Source of the DNA: UBA1926 sp036732005
GTDB lineage: Bacteria > Planctomycetota > Phycisphaerae > Phycisphaerales > UBA1924
Direction: 5' to 3'
Length of the DNA: 64,000 bases
Assembly (NCBI GenBank): GCA_036732005.1
Contig: DAINDF010000003.1
Coordinates: 248,001-312,000, forward strand
Part shown: positions 7,983 through 17,500 of the stretch, in pieces
Layout of the letters: every line of letters starts with the position of its first letter
Position numbering within the stretch: position 1 is the stretch's first letter
Translations under genes and position numbers: made by a program
Notes under the pieces: generated by a model
Told to the model about the DNA's origin: nothing
Database searches by the model: none
The model's input: only the letters and a program-made list of their open reading frames with translations

Positions 7983-7992
7983 GGCAGATAGA

Positions 7993-8658
7993 TCACTCGA
8001 CGCGGATGGACCTGGTCAGCTCCTCGTGCTCGACCGTGCCGTACGCGGGCAGTTCCGCGCCGTCGTTGAAGTGGTGCAGGATGTAGTCCAGCGCCCCCTT
8101 GCGGTAGAGCGACTCGAACAGCTCGACCGAGCCCGCGTCGTACTTGGTCCCCTTCGACTCGATCAGGATCGAGAGCGCCCGCTCGGCCGCGTCCGCCCCC
8201 ACCTCGTGCCGGTAGGGCCGGTGGCTCGTGAGCGCGTCGAAGGTGTCGACCACCGCGAAATCCCTCGCGACCCGCGGGATCTGCTCGCCCCTGAGGTGGA
8301 ACGGGTAGCCCGACCCGTCCATCTTCTCGTGGTGATAGCGCACGAGGTCGAGGATGATCTCCTCCTCCACATCCATCTCCACCATCCGCGCGTACCCCGT
8401 CACCGTGTGCTGCTCGATCACCTCGAACTCGTCCGCCGTCAGCCGCCCCGGCTTCTGCAGGATGTCGTCGGGGATGTCGAGCTTCCCGACATCGTGCAAC
8501 GCCGCCCCGTGCGTGGCCAGCGTCAGCTCACGCCGGCTCACCCCCCGGGCCTCGAGCATCGCGCGGAGATAAAGCACCACGCGCCAGGTGTGCGCGGCCG
8601 TCGAGAGGTCTTTCGCCTCGATCTGCTGCACCAGCGTTTCGATGACCTTCGCGTCCAC
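7993..8658 (-). CDS. HD-GYP domain protein, likely c-di-GMP phosphodiesterase
   Basis: The 221-residue protein is almost entirely one HD-GYP domain. It has H50 with LHDVGKLDIPDDILQKPGRL (HD at 55-56), YHHEKMDGSGYP (GYP at 117-119), RVARDFAVVDTFDAL and the final TSHRPYR. These are the metal-binding and signature residues of enzymes that hydrolyse c-di-GMP to GMP. There is no N-terminal sensor domain. The start is GTG 8658. The neighbouring exosortase and exopolysaccharide genes are processes commonly under c-di-GMP control, but no direct link is visible in the sequence. Confidence 0.88.
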   Translation of the reverse strand: MDAKVIETLVQQIEAKDLSTAAHTWRVVLYLRAMLEARGVSRRELTLATHGAALHDVGKLDIPDDILQKPGRLTADEFEVIEQHTVTGYARMVEMDVEEEIILDLVRYHHEKMDGSGYPFHLRGEQIPRVARDFAVVDTFDALTSHRPYRHEVGADAAERALSILIESKGTKYDAGSVELFESLYRKGALDYILHHFNDGAELPAYGTVEHEELTRSIRVE

Positions 8659-8771
8659 AAGGCAGTCCCGGCCGGGCAGGCGACCCCCGCCTGCACCGAC
8701 AGAGCGTAAACGCTCCCGGGGTGGTTTGGAATTCCCGCGCGCGGGTTGTTCCGGTTACCGGGCCCCGTCCC

Positions 8772-9359
8772 TCAGCGCCGGCGACGGCCCGCCAGCAGCC
8801 CCGCCGCCGCGATCACCCCGAAAGTGCCGGGGGCCGGGATGTACTCGATGACATACGACGGGATCGGGAACGAGTCCGGGATGTCGTTCCAGCGGTCCGT
8901 CCGCCCGAACTGCTGCTGGCCGACGAAGTGCAACGCGTTCTCGTTGACGCCTCCCGGCCAGTTGTTGTTCGGCTCGCCCGGGCCCCAGTTCGCGAAGTCG
9001 AAGGTCTCCCCGGTCACCCACTGCCAACCCCCGCCGGGCTCACCCGCCCCGGGGGCCTGGAACGCGCCGATCCACGGCCCGATGTTGGTGCCGAGGGTGA
9101 AGGTCCACGCCGCGTCCGTCGCCGCGATGTTCAAGGCGGTGAACACAAAGGCGTTCTCCGCCGCCGAGGTGAGCGTGACCAGGTGCCCGCCCCGGGCCTC
9201 GGCGTCCGCCCGCGCGTCGGCGAAGGTCATCGGCGTCGCCGTGATGATCAGGTCATACACATGCCCGTTGCCCCCGTCGGCAACCTCCCAGGTCACCGGC
9301 GCGGCGGCAGACGCGGACACGGCAAGAGCCAACCCGAACGACGCAAAGACTCGGCGCAT
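8772..9359 (-). CDS. secreted C-type lectin-domain protein with PEP-CTERM tail
   Basis: The 195-residue protein has a signal peptide (RRVFASFGLALAVSASAAAP, residues 2-21) and a C-type lectin-like domain with FADARADAEARGGHLVTLTS, WIGAFQ, WVTGETFDFANWGPGEPNN, NALHF and WNDIP. These include the EPN-type and WND motifs of calcium-dependent sugar binding. The C terminus YIPAPGTFGVIAAAGLLAG followed by RRRR is a PEP-CTERM-type sorting signal (PAPG variant, hydrophobic helix, basic tail). It should be cut and anchored by an exosortase such as the one at 12670. I chose ATG 9359 because AAAGGTGGGG precedes it. Confidence 0.88.
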   Translation of the reverse strand: MRRVFASFGLALAVSASAAAPVTWEVADGGNGHVYDLIITATPMTFADARADAEARGGHLVTLTSAAENAFVFTALNIAATDAAWTFTLGTNIGPWIGAFQAPGAGEPGGGWQWVTGETFDFANWGPGEPNNNWPGGVNENALHFVGQQQFGRTDRWNDIPDSFPIPSYVIEYIPAPGTFGVIAAAGLLAGRRRR

Positions 9360-9464
9360 ACCCCACCTTTCGCAACGCCCGCTCGCGCAGGCGGTGAGGA
9401 AGATGCCACCGATTCCGGTGAACGCCAGCAAAGTCCACGGCAATTCACGGCCCGCTCACCCGGT

Positions 9465-10535
9465 TCAGACCCGGGCCGGGCCGGTCGAGCCCAGGTCGAG
9501 CCCGTCGAACTGCTTGTCCGCCAGGTAGCTCGACCGCACCAGGGGGCCCGAGAAGACCACCTTGATCCCCGCCGCCCGGCCCGCGCGCTCGTAGGCGGCG
9601 AACTGCTCGGGCGTCACCCACCGGTCGATCGGAAGGTGGTTCCGCGTCGGCTGGAGGTACTGCCCGATCGTGATGATGTCCACCGGGTCGCCCCGGCCTG
9701 CTCCGCCGGGCGCCGGGTCGCGCGGGCCCGCGTGGTCGCCGGTCATGCGCACGAGATCGTCGAACAGCGCGAGCACCTCGTCGTCCCGCTCGCCGATGCC
9801 GACCATCAACCCCGTCTTCGCCACCCGCCCCTGCGCCTTCACACGCCGGAGCAGTTCGATCGAACGCCCGTACCCGGCGCTGGGACGGACCGCCGGGTGG
9901 CAGCGACGCACCGTCTCCATGTTGTGCGCGATGACATCCGGGCCCGCGTCGATCACCCGCTGGAGCGCGTCCGCGTCGCCCCGGAAGTCCCCGATCAGCA
10001 CCTCCAGCTTCATGTCCGGGCAGGCGGCCTTGACGCGGCGGATGGTCTCGGCCCAGATCCTTGAGCCGCCGTCCGCCAGGTCGTCCCGGTCCACGCTGGT
10101 GATCACGACGAACCTCAGGCCCAGCCCGCGCAACGACTCGGCGACCCGCTCGGGCTCGTCATAGTCGGTGACCGGGGGCTTGCCGGTCTTGACATTGCAG
10201 AACCCGCAGGCGCGGGTGCAGGTGTCGCCCAGGATCATGATCGTCGCCACGCCCCGGGCCCAGCACTCCCCCATGTTGGGGCATGCCGCCTCCTCGCACA
10301 CCGTGTGCAACCTGTTGCCCTGGATGTTGGCCCGCGTCTGCAGGAACCCCTCGCCCCCGGGCACCTTGGCCCGGAGCCAGTCCGGCTTGCGCTTCGCCGC
10401 GAGGTGGTGGACCTGGTTGTTCAGCACCATCGACGAGAGGCTGACCAGCGGGCGCAGATTCCGCGCGGGGTCCCCCCCCAGCGGCTTGGGGTGGCGCTGC
10501 AGCGTCCGGCTTGTCGGGTCGGGGGCGTTGGTCAT
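9465..10535 (-). CDS. lipA: lipoyl synthase
   Basis: The 356-residue protein carries both iron-sulfur motifs of LipA: CEEAACPNMGEC (C80, C85, C91), which binds the auxiliary cluster that is the sulfur donor, and the radical-SAM motif CTRACGFC (C106, C110, C113). GQYLQPTRNHLPI and the terminal RSSYLAD serine region are also present. It inserts two sulfurs into octanoyl groups on lipoyl domains of 2-oxoacid dehydrogenases. ATG 10535 has GGAG six bases upstream; TTG 10547 is an alternative. About 17 residues (GDHAGPRDPAPGGAGRGDP) are inserted before VDIITIGQYLQP. No lipB is next to it. Confidence 0.95.
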   Translation of the reverse strand: MTNAPDPTSRTLQRHPKPLGGDPARNLRPLVSLSSMVLNNQVHHLAAKRKPDWLRAKVPGGEGFLQTRANIQGNRLHTVCEEAACPNMGECWARGVATIMILGDTCTRACGFCNVKTGKPPVTDYDEPERVAESLRGLGLRFVVITSVDRDDLADGGSRIWAETIRRVKAACPDMKLEVLIGDFRGDADALQRVIDAGPDVIAHNMETVRRCHPAVRPSAGYGRSIELLRRVKAQGRVAKTGLMVGIGERDDEVLALFDDLVRMTGDHAGPRDPAPGGAGRGDPVDIITIGQYLQPTRNHLPIDRWVTPEQFAAYERAGRAAGIKVVFSGPLVRSSYLADKQFDGLDLGSTGPARV

Positions 10536-10843
10536 GGAGAGCTCCAACGACTGTAGGTCGGAGCACCGACCCCGCCCGCTTCGGCGGGTCGGGCAAACTC
10601 CACGCCAATCCCGGTGGTTTTCCCCCGCGATCGCTCAGACCGGCGCAGGGAATGGCCGATGCACACAGACCGAGAATTCGGGGCGCGTCGGCCGCGCTTC
10701 GCGAACCGGGCGCGTGCCCGGGTCGTTTGGTTCCCTGGATTTCCGGCGCTAATGTCCGGACCCGGGAGGCGTTTCGCGCCAGGCCACGGGGTGTGCCACG
10801 CCCGGACGGGTGTGGTCGCGATGGGATCGGAAGGAGCAACGGG
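10536..10843. other. divergent intergenic region, lipA and export gene
   Basis: These 308 bases separate lipA (minus) from the export lipoprotein (plus). They hold two overlapping hairpins at 10556-10592 described separately, and the GGAAGGAG ribosome site at 10829-10836. I find no convincing gene and no clear -35/-10 pair. Confidence 0.5.
10556..10592 (-). promoter_or_regulatory. two mutually exclusive hairpins in the lipA leader
   Basis: GGTCGG (10556-10561) can pair with CCGACC (10566-10571) around AGCA. The same CCGACC, read on as CCGACCC plus GCC, can instead pair with GGCGGGTCGG (10583-10592) with one bulged C. The two structures share bases, so only one can form. They lie 21-57 bases upstream of the lipA start. 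This is the layout of an attenuator, but function is inference. Confidence 0.3.
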
Positions 10844-12409
10844 TTGGCCACGACATCACCCACGCCGGCACCTGTCCGCCGCTCGATGACGCACGCTCGC
10901 CGACGCGTCCTGTGGAGCGGCGTTCTCGTCGCGCTCGCCGGGACGCTGCCCGCATGCCACTGGGACTCGTTCCTGGATCCGAGCACGATCGGCCGCTGGG
11001 AGGAGACCCCCGCGGTGGTGCCGATCCTCGAGCACCTCGCCCCGATCGAGACCGACGACGGCGCCCTCGTCGAGTACACCGAGGTCTCGGTTGAGGACCT
11101 CCAGGTGCAGACCGAGGCGTACAACATCGCCGCCGCCGATGAAATCCGCATCGAGGTGTACGATGTCGTCGCCCAGGGTCAGGTCGAGCGGTACGACCGC
11201 GTGGTCGACCAGAACGGGTACATCGAGGTGCCCCAGCTGGGGCGGGTCTTCATCAGCGGGCTCACCGAAGAAGACGCCTCCGACCTGCTGAAGCGGCGGT
11301 TCGGGCAGTTCGTGGCCGACCCGCTGGTCTCGGTCGTCATCCTGACCCGCCGGGCCCAGTCGTACAACCTGCAGGGGGCGGTCGGGGCGCCGGGTCGGTA
11401 CCAGATCCCCTCGTCGGACTACCGCCTGCTCGAGGCGCTCATCGCCGGCGGGGGCGTCGATCCGAACATCATCAACTATGTGCATGTCATCCGGCAGGTC
11501 CCGCTGAGCGACGAGCTGCTCCCCGCCCGGCAGGAAGCCCCCTCGAACCGGGGTGCGGACCCGACCCAGACGCCGTTGACACCTCCCCCCCAGAATGGGG
11601 ACAATCTCATCGACATCATCAACGACCTGACCGGCGACGAGGGCGGCGGCGGTGCGCCGGCCGTTCTCGGCGGCGGGGACCGGGTCGGGTCGATTGCGAT
11701 GGTCCAGCCGGGCGATGAGCCCGAGCCGGTCATCGACCTGATCGAAGAGGAGACCCGCCCCGTCGTGGCGAGCCCGGCGGACCAGGCGGCGCGGGCCGCA
11801 GGGGGTGGTCGCTGGCTGTTCATCAACGGCGAGTGGGTGCGGGGCTATCCGAGCGAGCCGACGACGCGGCCCGGCGGCCGGGGCGGCCCGGCCGGCGCGG
11901 TGGGCGACCGCCCGCTGGTGACCCAGCGCGTCATCCGCGTCCCGGTGGATCCGCTGCTGGCGGGCGATGCCCGGTACAACATCATTGTCCGCCCTGGGGA
12001 TGTGATCAGCGTGCCCCCGCCTGAACAGGGGAATATCTACCTCGCGGGGCAGATCCAGAGGCCGGGCGTCTACCAGTTGCCGGCGGTCGGTCGGCTGACG
12101 CTGTACCGGGCGATCACGGCGGCCGGCGGGCTGGGGGGCTTGGCGATCCCGGAACGGGTGGACCTGACCCGGATGGTCGGCCCGGACCGGCAGGCGACGA
12201 TCATGCTGGACATGCGTTCGATCGCGGAGGGGACGCAGCCGGATGTGTTCCTGAAGCCGGACGACCATATCAATGTGGGGACGAACTTCTGGGCGTTGCC
12301 CCTGGCGGTGGTCCGGAACGGGTTCCGGGCGTCGTACGGGTTCGGGTTCCTGCTGGACCGGAACTTCGGCAACGATGTGTTCGGCCCGCCGCCGACGAAC
12401 ATCCGCTGA
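10844..12409 (+). CDS. polysaccharide export outer-membrane lipoprotein (Wza/GumB-like, SLBB domains)
   Basis: The product has a lipoprotein signal (RRVLWSGVLVALAGTLPAC, lipobox LPAC) and a Poly_export domain (AYNIAAADEIRIEVYDVVAQ, VDQNGYIEVPQLGRV, FGQFVADPLVSVVI). Two SLBB domains follow (LQGAVGAPGRYQIP and LAGQIQRPGVYQLPAVGRLTL). A proline/glycine-rich insert of about 150 residues separates them, longer than in Wza. It would form or line the outer-membrane export channel. TTG 10844 has GGAAGGAG seven bases upstream; ATG 10886 is the conventional alternative but lacks a ribosome site. It starts the exosortase/exopolysaccharide locus. Confidence 0.85.
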   Translation: MATTSPTPAPVRRSMTHARRRVLWSGVLVALAGTLPACHWDSFLDPSTIGRWEETPAVVPILEHLAPIETDDGALVEYTEVSVEDLQVQTEAYNIAAADEIRIEVYDVVAQGQVERYDRVVDQNGYIEVPQLGRVFISGLTEEDASDLLKRRFGQFVADPLVSVVILTRRAQSYNLQGAVGAPGRYQIPSSDYRLLEALIAGGGVDPNIINYVHVIRQVPLSDELLPARQEAPSNRGADPTQTPLTPPPQNGDNLIDIINDLTGDEGGGGAPAVLGGGDRVGSIAMVQPGDEPEPVIDLIEEETRPVVASPADQAARAAGGGRWLFINGEWVRGYPSEPTTRPGGRGGPAGAVGDRPLVTQRVIRVPVDPLLAGDARYNIIVRPGDVISVPPPEQGNIYLAGQIQRPGVYQLPAVGRLTLYRAITAAGGLGGLAIPERVDLTRMVGPDRQATIMLDMRSIAEGTQPDVFLKPDDHINVGTNFWALPLAVVRNGFRASYGFGFLLDRNFGNDVFGPPPTNIR

Positions 12410-12669
12410 TCGCACTTCTCCGAGGCGCAGAGCCGCATGAACCGGCAATGGTCCGAGTGGAGCGGGTGGGGTTCCGGAATGCCGGGCGGCTCCGAACCCC
12501 GGTCGCGGGCGGGGCGTAGGAGAGGACCCGGCGGGCGGGGCTCGGTGGGGTCCGGTGCCGGGGCGAGCGTGGGGTGTGGGATGGCGCGGGCGTTTTCCCG
12601 CCCGGCCGGGCAGGGTGTGTCGGGGCGAGTCTGCAAGGCCCGCCGCGGAACGGGAGGGCTTTGACTCGC

Positions 12670-13602
12670 ATGGGCTCGGGGAACGCCGAACGCGCCGCCG
12701 GATCCGCCTGGCCGGGGTTGAGCCCCGCGGTCTGGGTGGGTGTGGGCGCGCTGGTGGTGGCCTATTTCGGGCTGTACTACCGGTGGTTCGAGCGGCAGGG
12801 GCTTTTGTCGTGGTCGGGGCTGGAAGACTGGGGCCACGCGTTCGTGATCCCGCTGATCAGCGCGTACTTCGTGTGGCGGAACCGTGGGCGTCTGCGTGAG
12901 GCGACGCCTCGGGCGTTCTGGCCCGGGCTGCTGCCGCTGCTGCTGGGGATCGGGGGCTATTTCTACGGCGTGGTGGCGATCAAGAACCACATGATCGAGG
13001 GGTTCGCGGCGTTGCTGGCGTTGTTCGGGCTGGTGCTCTTCCTGCTGGGGCCCGGGGTGTCGCGCTGGCTGTTCATCCCGATCGCGTACCTCGCGTTCGG
13101 GATCACGCTGGCCGAGCGGATCATGATCGAGATCACCTTCCAGCTTCAGTTGCTGGCGAGCGAAGGGGCGTGGGTGATCCTTGGGGTTTTGGGCGCGGTG
13201 TTCGGCTTCTCGGTGGACCTGGAGGGGAACACCCTGATGCTGTACCACAACAACGAGACGATCCCGCTGAATGTGGCCGAGGCCTGCAGCGGGATGCGGA
13301 TGGTTGTTGCGTTTTATGCGTTGTCGGTGTGGGTGGCGTTGACCTGGTGCTCGCAGTGGTGGCAGCGGATCCTGATGTTCCTGCTGGCGGGCCCGGTGGC
13401 GGTGTTCATGAACATGATCCGTGTGGCGGTGCTGGGGCTGCTGTCGCTGTGGGACCCGGAGCTCTCGACGGGGCAGGCGCACACGATGATCGGGACCCTG
13501 CTGCTGATCCCGTCGCTGGGGCTGTATCTCGGGCTGGCGTGGGTGCTCAACCGTGTGGTCACGGAGCCCGCGGGCGAGAGCGGGAAGGGGGCGACGGCAT
13601 GA
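12670..13602 (+). CDS. exosortase (archaeosortase/exosortase family transpeptidase)
   Basis: The 310-residue polytopic membrane protein has about eight hydrophobic helices and the exosortase catalytic set: Cys206 in AEACSGMRMVVAF, Arg251 in NMIRVAVLGLL and His271 in GQAHTMIGTLLLIPSLG. Exosortases cut PEP-CTERM tails and attach or release the protein at the envelope. The C-type lectin at 8772 has such a tail. ATG 12670 has GGGAGGG 11 bases upstream; a TTG at 12661 is too close to that site. It is coupled by ATGA to an EpsI-like gene. G-ending codons dominate, unlike the lipA or sdh genes. Confidence 0.92.
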   Translation: MGSGNAERAAGSAWPGLSPAVWVGVGALVVAYFGLYYRWFERQGLLSWSGLEDWGHAFVIPLISAYFVWRNRGRLREATPRAFWPGLLPLLLGIGGYFYGVVAIKNHMIEGFAALLALFGLVLFLLGPGVSRWLFIPIAYLAFGITLAERIMIEITFQLQLLASEGAWVILGVLGAVFGFSVDLEGNTLMLYHNNETIPLNVAEACSGMRMVVAFYALSVWVALTWCSQWWQRILMFLLAGPVAVFMNMIRVAVLGLLSLWDPELSTGQAHTMIGTLLLIPSLGLYLGLAWVLNRVVTEPAGESGKGATA

Positions 13603-14495
13603 GCCGGGGCCGCCTGTTCACGCCCGCGTTCTTTGTGGCGCTCGCCGTTCTGGGGATCAGCGCGGCGGGGTTCGGCCGGCTGATCGACGCGTACGGGATC
13701 CACCTGCGCAAGCTCGCGATCGAGCCCCCGGAGAACCGGCTGCTGGTGAACCTGCCGCTGGAGACGGAGAACTGGGTGCGTGTGGGCACGGACGAGGTGA
13801 TGGACGCGGAGGTGCTCGACACGCTGGGCACGGAGAACACGGTCTCGCGTGTGTATGTGCAGAAGAACCCGGCGGAGGGGTCGAGGCCGCATGTCATCAA
13901 CTTCCATGCCGCGTACTACACGGGGATGATCGACACGGTCCCGCATGTTCCGGAGCGGTGCTTCGTGGGCGGGGGGATGCAGAAGAGCAGCGCGTCGGAG
14001 ATCCTCGATCTTCCGCTGGTGATGGAGGACTGGATCGCGGACGAGACGGTGCCGGAGGAGCTGCGCGGCCCGCTGGGCGCGGTGTACACGGCGCCGACGA
14101 GCTGGTCGTTCTCCGATCGGCGGGGCCTTCGGATCCGGATGCCGCGGGGCGTCGGGCCGGACAAGCCGATCCGGATGATGGTGAGCGAGTTCCGCGGGTC
14201 GAGCGACCGGGCGTTGTACGCGGGGTATTTCTTTGTTGCCAACGGCGGGACGGTGGCGAGCGCGGAGGGTGTTCGGACGCTCGCGTTCGACCTTCGGAGC
14301 GACTACGCCTATTACCTGAAGGTGCAGGCGACGAGCGCGTCGGTGGGGTCGAAGGAGGAGTTGGCGGAGTTGTCGGCGTCGCTGATCGGGGAGTTGATGG
14401 CGGAGATCATGCGGTGCGTGCCGGACTGGATCGAGGTCGAGACGGGGCGGTACCCGGCGGACAACCCGCGGGCGGGCGCCGCGGGTCAGGGGTGA
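13599..14495 (+). CDS. EpsI-family protein (exosortase-associated)
   Basis: The gene overlaps the exosortase stop by four bases. The 298-residue product has one N-terminal hydrophobic helix (PAFFVALAVLGISAAGF) and a soluble domain with LPLETENWVRVGTD, HVINFHAAYYTGMIDTVPHV, PERCFVGGG and VSEFRG. These match the EpsI/DUF3485 family that is encoded beside, or fused to, exosortases in exopolysaccharide loci. Its biochemical role is not established in the family; it probably acts on the periplasmic side with the exosortase or polysaccharide machinery. The cysteine in PERCFVGGG is conserved in the family as far as I recall. Confidence 0.85.
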   Translation: MSRGRLFTPAFFVALAVLGISAAGFGRLIDAYGIHLRKLAIEPPENRLLVNLPLETENWVRVGTDEVMDAEVLDTLGTENTVSRVYVQKNPAEGSRPHVINFHAAYYTGMIDTVPHVPERCFVGGGMQKSSASEILDLPLVMEDWIADETVPEELRGPLGAVYTAPTSWSFSDRRGLRIRMPRGVGPDKPIRMMVSEFRGSSDRALYAGYFFVANGGTVASAEGVRTLAFDLRSDYAYYLKVQATSASVGSKEELAELSASLIGELMAEIMRCVPDWIEVETGRYPADNPRAGAAGQG

Positions 14496-14549
14496 CGGGG
14501 AACAGGTCTGGGGCGGCGAGTGTCGCCCCGTGAAGAAAGGCGTCGGGCC

Positions 14550-17500
14550 ATGGCAGGTCGGGTCAACATCAAGTTCGTCGCGGGTCTGGTCGGCGCGGCG
14601 GTTGTCGTGCTGGGGCTGGGGCTGTGGCTGTTCTGGTCGATGGTGAACAAGACGGGGGAGACGCACGCAACGGCGGCCCGTGAGTTCGAGGCTCGCGGGG
14701 ACTGGCGTTCGGCCGAGGAGTCGTGGGGCCGGGCGGTGGGGCACGAGCGGACCAACCTGGAGTGGCTGCGGGCGTGGCGGGACGCGATCGGGCAGATCAC
14801 GCCCGCGACGCAGACCGAGTACGAGAACTTCTACGCGCAGCAGGTGCAGATCTTCAAGCAGATCGCGGTGACGGCGCGGGGCGATGTCGGCATCGCGTCG
14901 GACTATCTCGAGACCCGCGCGGTGACCTTCCGGCGGATGGGCTTCGCGAACCGTGCGTTGATCGAGGGGTTCCAGACGGAGGCGAACCTCTTCCTGGCGT
15001 ACTTCCCGCAGGGCGGCGCGACGCAGGACGCGCACAACCGGATCCGCGGGTACCGGGGCATCGCGTGGGCGGCCCTGGCGGGCCCGGGCAGCGTGCTGAC
15101 CGAGGCGGAGATCAACGCGGCGAAGGAGGACCTGCGGGCGGCGCTGTCGAGCGAGCCGGGGCGTGGCGAGGCGGTCCGTTCGCTGCTGGCGTTGCTGGAC
15201 ACGGAGCGGACGCGTGCGGAGAACGCCGGCGCGGTGACGCGGGTGGCGGAGATCGAGGCGGAGAAGCAGGAGGCGGTCGCGGGCCTGCTTGCGGCCGACC
15301 CCGAGAGCATCTGGGGCCGGGTGAGCCGGCTCGAGCTGGGCGTGCAGTCGTTCCGCGACCTTCCTGAGGCGGCGCGGGCGGCGCGGCGGGCGGAGCTGGC
15401 GGCGGAGCTGGACGGGCTGTTCGGCTGGCTCGACGGGCGGCTGGAGGGGATGGACACGCGGGTGCTCGAGCGCGTGGCGTTGCTGGAGAGCGTGCTGACG
15501 CCGGAGCGGAAGACGGAGCGTTCGCAGGCGTTGTACGAGAAGGCGCTGGCGGCGTTCGACGGGCGGACGGAGCTGCTGCTGCAGCTCGGCGCGTTGAAGA
15601 TGGACGCGGGGGATTACGCCGGGGCGAAGGCGGCGGTGGAGCGTGCGGAGGCGCAGCCCTGGCTTCCGGTGACGACGGAGGGCATGCTGCGTGTGCGTTA
15701 CAAGTCGCAGGCGCCGATGATGCTCGCGGAGTTCGCGGTGCGTCACATCGACGATGTGGAGACGAGCGAGGAGATCGACGCCCTGCTGGCCGAGGCGCGC
15801 AGCGCCCGGGAGCGGTTCGCGCAGCTCGTGGGGGTCGAGAACTCGGGCCTGCACATGATCGACGGTCAGATCGCGATGGCCGAGGGCGAGCTGGCGGTGA
15901 CGCGTGGGGACAACCGCGCGGCGGGGGACTCGTTCACCGAGGCGTTGGCGCATTTCGCGAAGTTCAACGAGTTGACGGAGTATTCGAGCCGGGACGGGCT
16001 TTGGCGTGAGGGGCGCGTGGCGGCCCGCCTGGGCAAGACGGGCCTTGCCAAGCAGCGGTTCGACAAGCTGCGCGAGCTGGACCCGTCGAACCCGAGCGTG
16101 TACCTGGCGATGGCGGAGGTGGAGGAGTCGCTGGGCACCCAGTCGAGCCTGCGGGAGGCGTTCCGCCTGGCGCAGCGTGCGAGCGAGCTCTCGCCGGGCA
16201 GCCCCGCGATCGCCGAGCGCCTGGAGAGGCTGCGGCTGCTGACCTTCCAGCAGAAGGCGGACGACCCGGTTCAGGCTGTGATCTTCGAGTCCGAGCGTCT
16301 GCTGACCGGGGTGGACTCGAAAGCGCCGGACGCGATCGGGGCCGAGCGGGTGATCCGCGAGGCGCTCGCCCAGCACCCCGGCGACACGGGGCTGATCCGT
16401 CAGATGGTCCGCGTGCTGATGAACAGCGACCGGCTGGAGGACGCGAAGTCGTTCATCAAGCAGATGCAGTCGGCGTACCCGGACAACGAGACGGTGGCGA
16501 ACCTCTCTCGCCGGCTGGACGCGGACAGCATGGCCGAGGTGATGATCCTCGGGATCGACGAGTCGAACCTGCCGGAGATCGCCAAGCTGCTGCGGAAGAT
16601 CGAGGTGTACCGGCGTTACGACGAGAACGCTCGGGCGGAGGAACTGCTGGCCGAGGCGGTCCGCATGGCGCCGGACGACCCGGATGTCGTCGAGCAGTCG
16701 TTCCTGCAGGCGTTGTCGAAGGGGGAGATGGACGAGGCGCAGCGGATCACGGACCGGGCCAAGTCGCTCAACGCGGACAAGCTGGACGGGATCACCTACG
16801 AGGCGCGTCTGCTGGCGGCGCGGAACAACCACCAGGGCGCGATCGAGCTGCTGCGCGAGGCGGTGTCCCGCCGGTCGACCGAGGCGCCGCTCTGGCGTCT
16901 GTACGCGAGCGAGCAGATGCAGGCGGGCCGGATCAACGACGCGCTGCTCTCGTACCGGCGTGCGCTCGAGATCTCGGTGGACGACCCGATGACCATCCGG
17001 GCGTATGTGGCCTCGCTCGCGACGACGGGGCGGCAGACCGAGGCGCTGCAGGAGGCCAGGCGGCTCCGCGAGTTCGGGGAGCGCGACCCGGCGTTCACCG
17101 ACCTGTACCTGCGGCTCGAGGCGACCGCGGGGGGCGACGAGGGGCGGCGGATCGCGATCGACCGGAGGCGGCAGCTCCTGGGCGAGCGGCCTTTCGACAC
17201 GGACAACAAGCTCGAGCTCGCGAACCTCTACATCGAGGCGCGGCAGTGGCCCGAGGCGAAGAAGCTGATCGACGAGCTCGGGGCGGCGGGGGACGACTCG
17301 CTGCGGCGGGTCGAGGTGCTGGCGCGCTGGTTCGCCGACCAGGGGCGTGTGCGCACGGAGGAGGGCTTCCGCGACGGGATCGAGCTGGCCCGCGGCGCGT
17401 TCATCAACTACATCGTGTCGCGCGACCCGTCGAAGGTGGGGGTCGACGCGTACATCGCGATGGCGAGGTTCATGCTCGACCGGGGGCGTGACGATGTCGC

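Noticed and set aside
10561..10620. A possible c-di-GMP riboswitch (a GGGCAAACTCCACG stretch) before the export gene
   Set aside because: Only a few bases resemble the GEMM core, the tetraloop-receptor arrangement is missing, and it lies about 250 bases from the + strand start.
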